Part shown: positions 62,043 to 64,000 of the stretch, one piece after another
How the letters are laid out: every line of letters starts with the position of its first letter
Position numbering within the stretch: position 1 is the stretch's first letter
Assembly: GCA_027922465.2 (NCBI GenBank)
Contig: BQMF02000212.1
Coordinates: forward strand, 434,001-498,000
Origin: Turritopsis dohrnii
Lineage: Eukaryota > Cnidaria > Hydrozoa > Anthoathecata > Oceaniidae
Direction of reading: 5' to 3'
Length of the DNA stretch: 64,000 nucleotides
Notes under the pieces: generated by a model
Database searches by the model: none
Told to the model about the DNA's origin: nothing
What the model saw: only the letters and a program-made list of their open reading frames with translations
Translations under genes and position numbers: made by a program

Positions 62043-62133
62043 TTAAGGGAAGAAATTTTGGCGGGAGAAATTTTGCCCGATTTGGCGGATTGCTTCAAAA
62101 ACCGCCAAAATCCGCCAAAATTTCTTCCCTTAA
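62043..62133. mobile_element. GAAGAAATTTTGGCGG element, short form
   Basis: Begins TTAAGGGAAGAAATTTTGGC and ends with the exact inverse to TTAA; only 91 bp. It is essentially two inverted ends joined, a compact sibling of the 796-bp element at 20712-21507. TTAA borders match a piggyBac-type target. Confidence 0.78.
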
Positions 62134-62150
62134 GGTAGTAGGAGTTTACA

Positions 62151-62577
62151 TACCGTATTCTCTCAAATAAGTGCCCGGGCGCTTATAAATTGATTTTGGA
62201 AATTATATAGGGGATAGCTTATTAGAGAGGGGCAATAATTGGAGAGGGGCGCTTATAAAAACATTTTGAAATGGTCGTGCTAGCTGTGAACGAGGCATTG
62301 CTTTTTATCATATAAAAGAGTAAAAACAACTGTATTTTTCATGGCAACGAAATAAGATTTTGTACTTATAACTTAAATTTAGACGTCACAAAAAGATAGC
62401 CTTCCGTTTCTATTACAGAATATTCAGTTTTTGTTCAAAGTTCTAATTACCGACCATGCGCTTATTAATTTATGAGTAATGTTAAGTCACTAAGCACCCG
62501 GGCGCTTATAAAAATATTTTTGACTAGAAGGGGGCGCTTATTATTAGAGAGGGGCGCTAGTTAGAGAGAATACGGTA
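62151..62577. mobile_element. TACCGTA-group element with AAGTGCCCGGGCGC words
   Basis: Left TACCGTATTCTCTCAAATAA, right TAGAGAGAATACGGTA. Repeated GGGCGCTTATAAA and AGAGGGGCGC words lie near both ends. 427 bp, non-coding, 18 bp from the short GGCGG element. Confidence 0.7.
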
Positions 62578-62953
62578 CTTAGATATATAAAAATAAAAAT
62601 ATATAAATAAAAATAAATATAATATAAAAACATGGGGAAAAACAAAAAACAAAAAAACCCCCTGAAAATAAGGATTAAGAATTTAGAACCTAGATTAGCA
62701 TACCTAACAAGACAAAAAGGAACAAAGAACCAAGGGTTTAGAGTAATGATGTATAGTTCTCAAAGGGAAAACAGAATATAATATAATAAAAGAGTTATAC
62801 ACTGATTTTTTTATTCTTCCATGCAGCATTCTCAAAATATATTTATATAAAATAAATAAATTATATATAACTATATATACTAAATAAAATAGACAATGTA
62901 TATGTAAAATACAATGAAATAATACTAAACAGTACGATATGCAAGAAGACATA

Positions 62954-63937
62954 CAGTCGACTCTCGATAACTCGAACTCTCACGGGACCTTGAAAAAAGT
63001 TCGACCTATCGAGAGTTCGAGTTTTCGAGATGTTAGGTAATATAGTCGGTATCTCCAGTTCCGGCGTTTTTGACTCCCTCCGGGTATTTTTCGCTGTCTC
63101 CATGTATTACCGAAAGTGCAAAAATCGCAGGGTGTACTGGGTAGACAAGGTGTTAGGTTAAATCAAGAAGAAAATGAAAATGACACAGAGGAATTTGGAG
63201 CAATTTTCTTACTTATCATTTCTTACGAAAAAAATCAGTCATACAACTTTGTTTGACTTGACTTGTTAAACCCTTCAATCTTTAATTTCTTTGCAAATTC
63301 CAAGGGCTTTTTCTTAAAGAATGGTGCCATCAATTGGAACTTGTTGACTCATCAAACCCACAAACCATTTAAAAACAGCTTTATCTAACTGATCGTAGTC
63401 TCCGCAACGTGAGCTTTTTCGTGATGAAGACATGCCTTTCTTTTCCAGTGAAGCTGTTAATTTCTTTTTATTTTTGATCCATGTTGAAAGGGTGTTTTTT
63501 TTAACACCGTACTTTGCTGCAACGTCCTTGTTTTTCACACCTTTTTCCAAGTCTTTTAGGGCTTTACATTTAATCCCTATGGATTTATTGTCTAGCTTTC
63601 GTGGTTTTACAGGCGCCATTTTAAATTATCTTTGTGATATGTTTTTCATGCGTTTCTTCTGTGTTTTTCGAAAACATTCGAAATTCAAACGTTCGAATTA
63701 CAACGTCTTTTCGAATTTTTTTAAAAATATTTGAGAAAAGTTCGAGTTATCGAGAGGAATTCAGCGTAGGGACCGAAAAAAAAGTTCGACCTATCGAGAT
63801 GTTCGAGTTTTCGAGTGTTCGAGTTTTCGAGATTTTTTTTGCCTCAAAAGGGCTTGTAAACTCAAGGGACCTTAAAAAAAGTTCGACCTACCGAGTTGTT
63901 CGAGTTTTCGAGTGTTCGAGTTATCGAGAGTCAACTG
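62954..63937 (-). mobile_element. Tigger/pogo-like element with internal deletion
   Basis: Terminal inverted repeats CAGTCGACTCTCGATAACTC (left) and its near inverse (GAGTTATCGAGAGTCAACTG, right), flanked by TA. Inside, the phrase TTCGACCTATCGAG and GTTCGAGTTTTCGAG recur several times near both ends. The minus-strand frame 63619-63314 begins MAPVKPRKLDNKSIGIKCKA and continues ALKDLEKGVKNKDVAAKYGV, KKNTLSTWIKNKKKL: the N-terminal CENP-B/psq helix-turn-helix of pogo transposases. It ends after 101 residues with MSQQVPIDGTIL, at the start of the second DNA-binding domain. The catalytic DDE part is gone. Confidence 0.85.
63314..63619 (-). CDS. Truncated pogo/Tigger transposase, DNA-binding part only
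   Basis: 101 residues inside the 984-bp TIR element. Residues 1-55 form the CENP-B-type helix-turn-helix (SIGIKCKALKDLEKG, DVAAKYGVKKNTLSTWIKNK). Residues 75-101 (DQLDKAVFKWFVGLMSQQVP) match the first helix of the Tc5-type HTH, then a stop. An intact Tigger protein is about 450-550 residues. The frame is open with its own ATG, so a DNA-binding-only protein could still be made; binding to related ends is conceivable but unproven. Confidence 0.75.
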   Translation of the reverse strand: MAPVKPRKLDNKSIGIKCKALKDLEKGVKNKDVAAKYGVKKNTLSTWIKNKKKLTASLEKKGMSSSRKSSRCGDYDQLDKAVFKWFVGLMSQQVPIDGTIL

Positions 63938-64000
63938 TACTACATTTCAGAGAATATAACCACATTTTTTTAGGCACAGCAAAAATGGATTTGAAACCAT

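Overview
This window is eukaryotic nuclear DNA from an invertebrate animal. It is AT-rich, its genes are split by GT-AG introns, and it is crowded with short DNA transposons. The proteins found are a cilium-specific outer-dynein-arm docking subunit, a TRIC cation channel, a THAP zinc finger and a double-PHD/SAM chromatin protein; together they point to a metazoan. Repeat style, a Gly-X-Y collagen relic and a basic coiled-coil family I associate from memory with cnidarians make a cnidarian my best guess, which is inference. All exon models were built by hand from splice signals and reading phase.

Layout. At 174-2116 (+) are two internal exons of a gene running in from the left. At 4896-5759 (-) is a two-exon secreted Cys-rich protein with a TATA box. 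From 5.9 to 12.4 kb are transposons and a broken collagen exon. From 12412 to 31650 (-) is a complete 16-exon ODAD1/CCDC63-type gene (580 aa); a THAP gene (18940-19613, +) sits inside its largest internal intron. A roughly 3 kb divergent intergenic region follows. At 34605-40873 (+) is an 8-exon double-PHD plus SAM gene (775 aa), then at 43012-50229 (+) a 6-exon TMEM38/TRIC gene (270 aa). From 51.3 kb on, remains of mobile elements dominate: an unidentified multi-frame relic, a DD41D mariner relic butted against a DIRS-like retroelement, a LINE fragment next to a 5-exon basic protein gene, and a Tigger-like element carrying only the DNA-binding end of its transposase.

Dispersed repeats are the strongest large-scale signal: about eleven copies of a small CCCAGTGGGC-ended MITE, a TACCGTA-ended group built of AATAAACGCC-like words, TTAA-flanked MITEs, CAGGGGCG-ended elements with 5-bp target duplications, Helitron-like non-autonomous copies and two tRNA-derived SINEs. 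Several lie in the introns of the three large genes.

No prokaryotic operon, CRISPR array or viral genome is visible. The genes serve separate jobs (motile cilia, chromatin, ER/SR ion balance) and show no sign of acting as one system.
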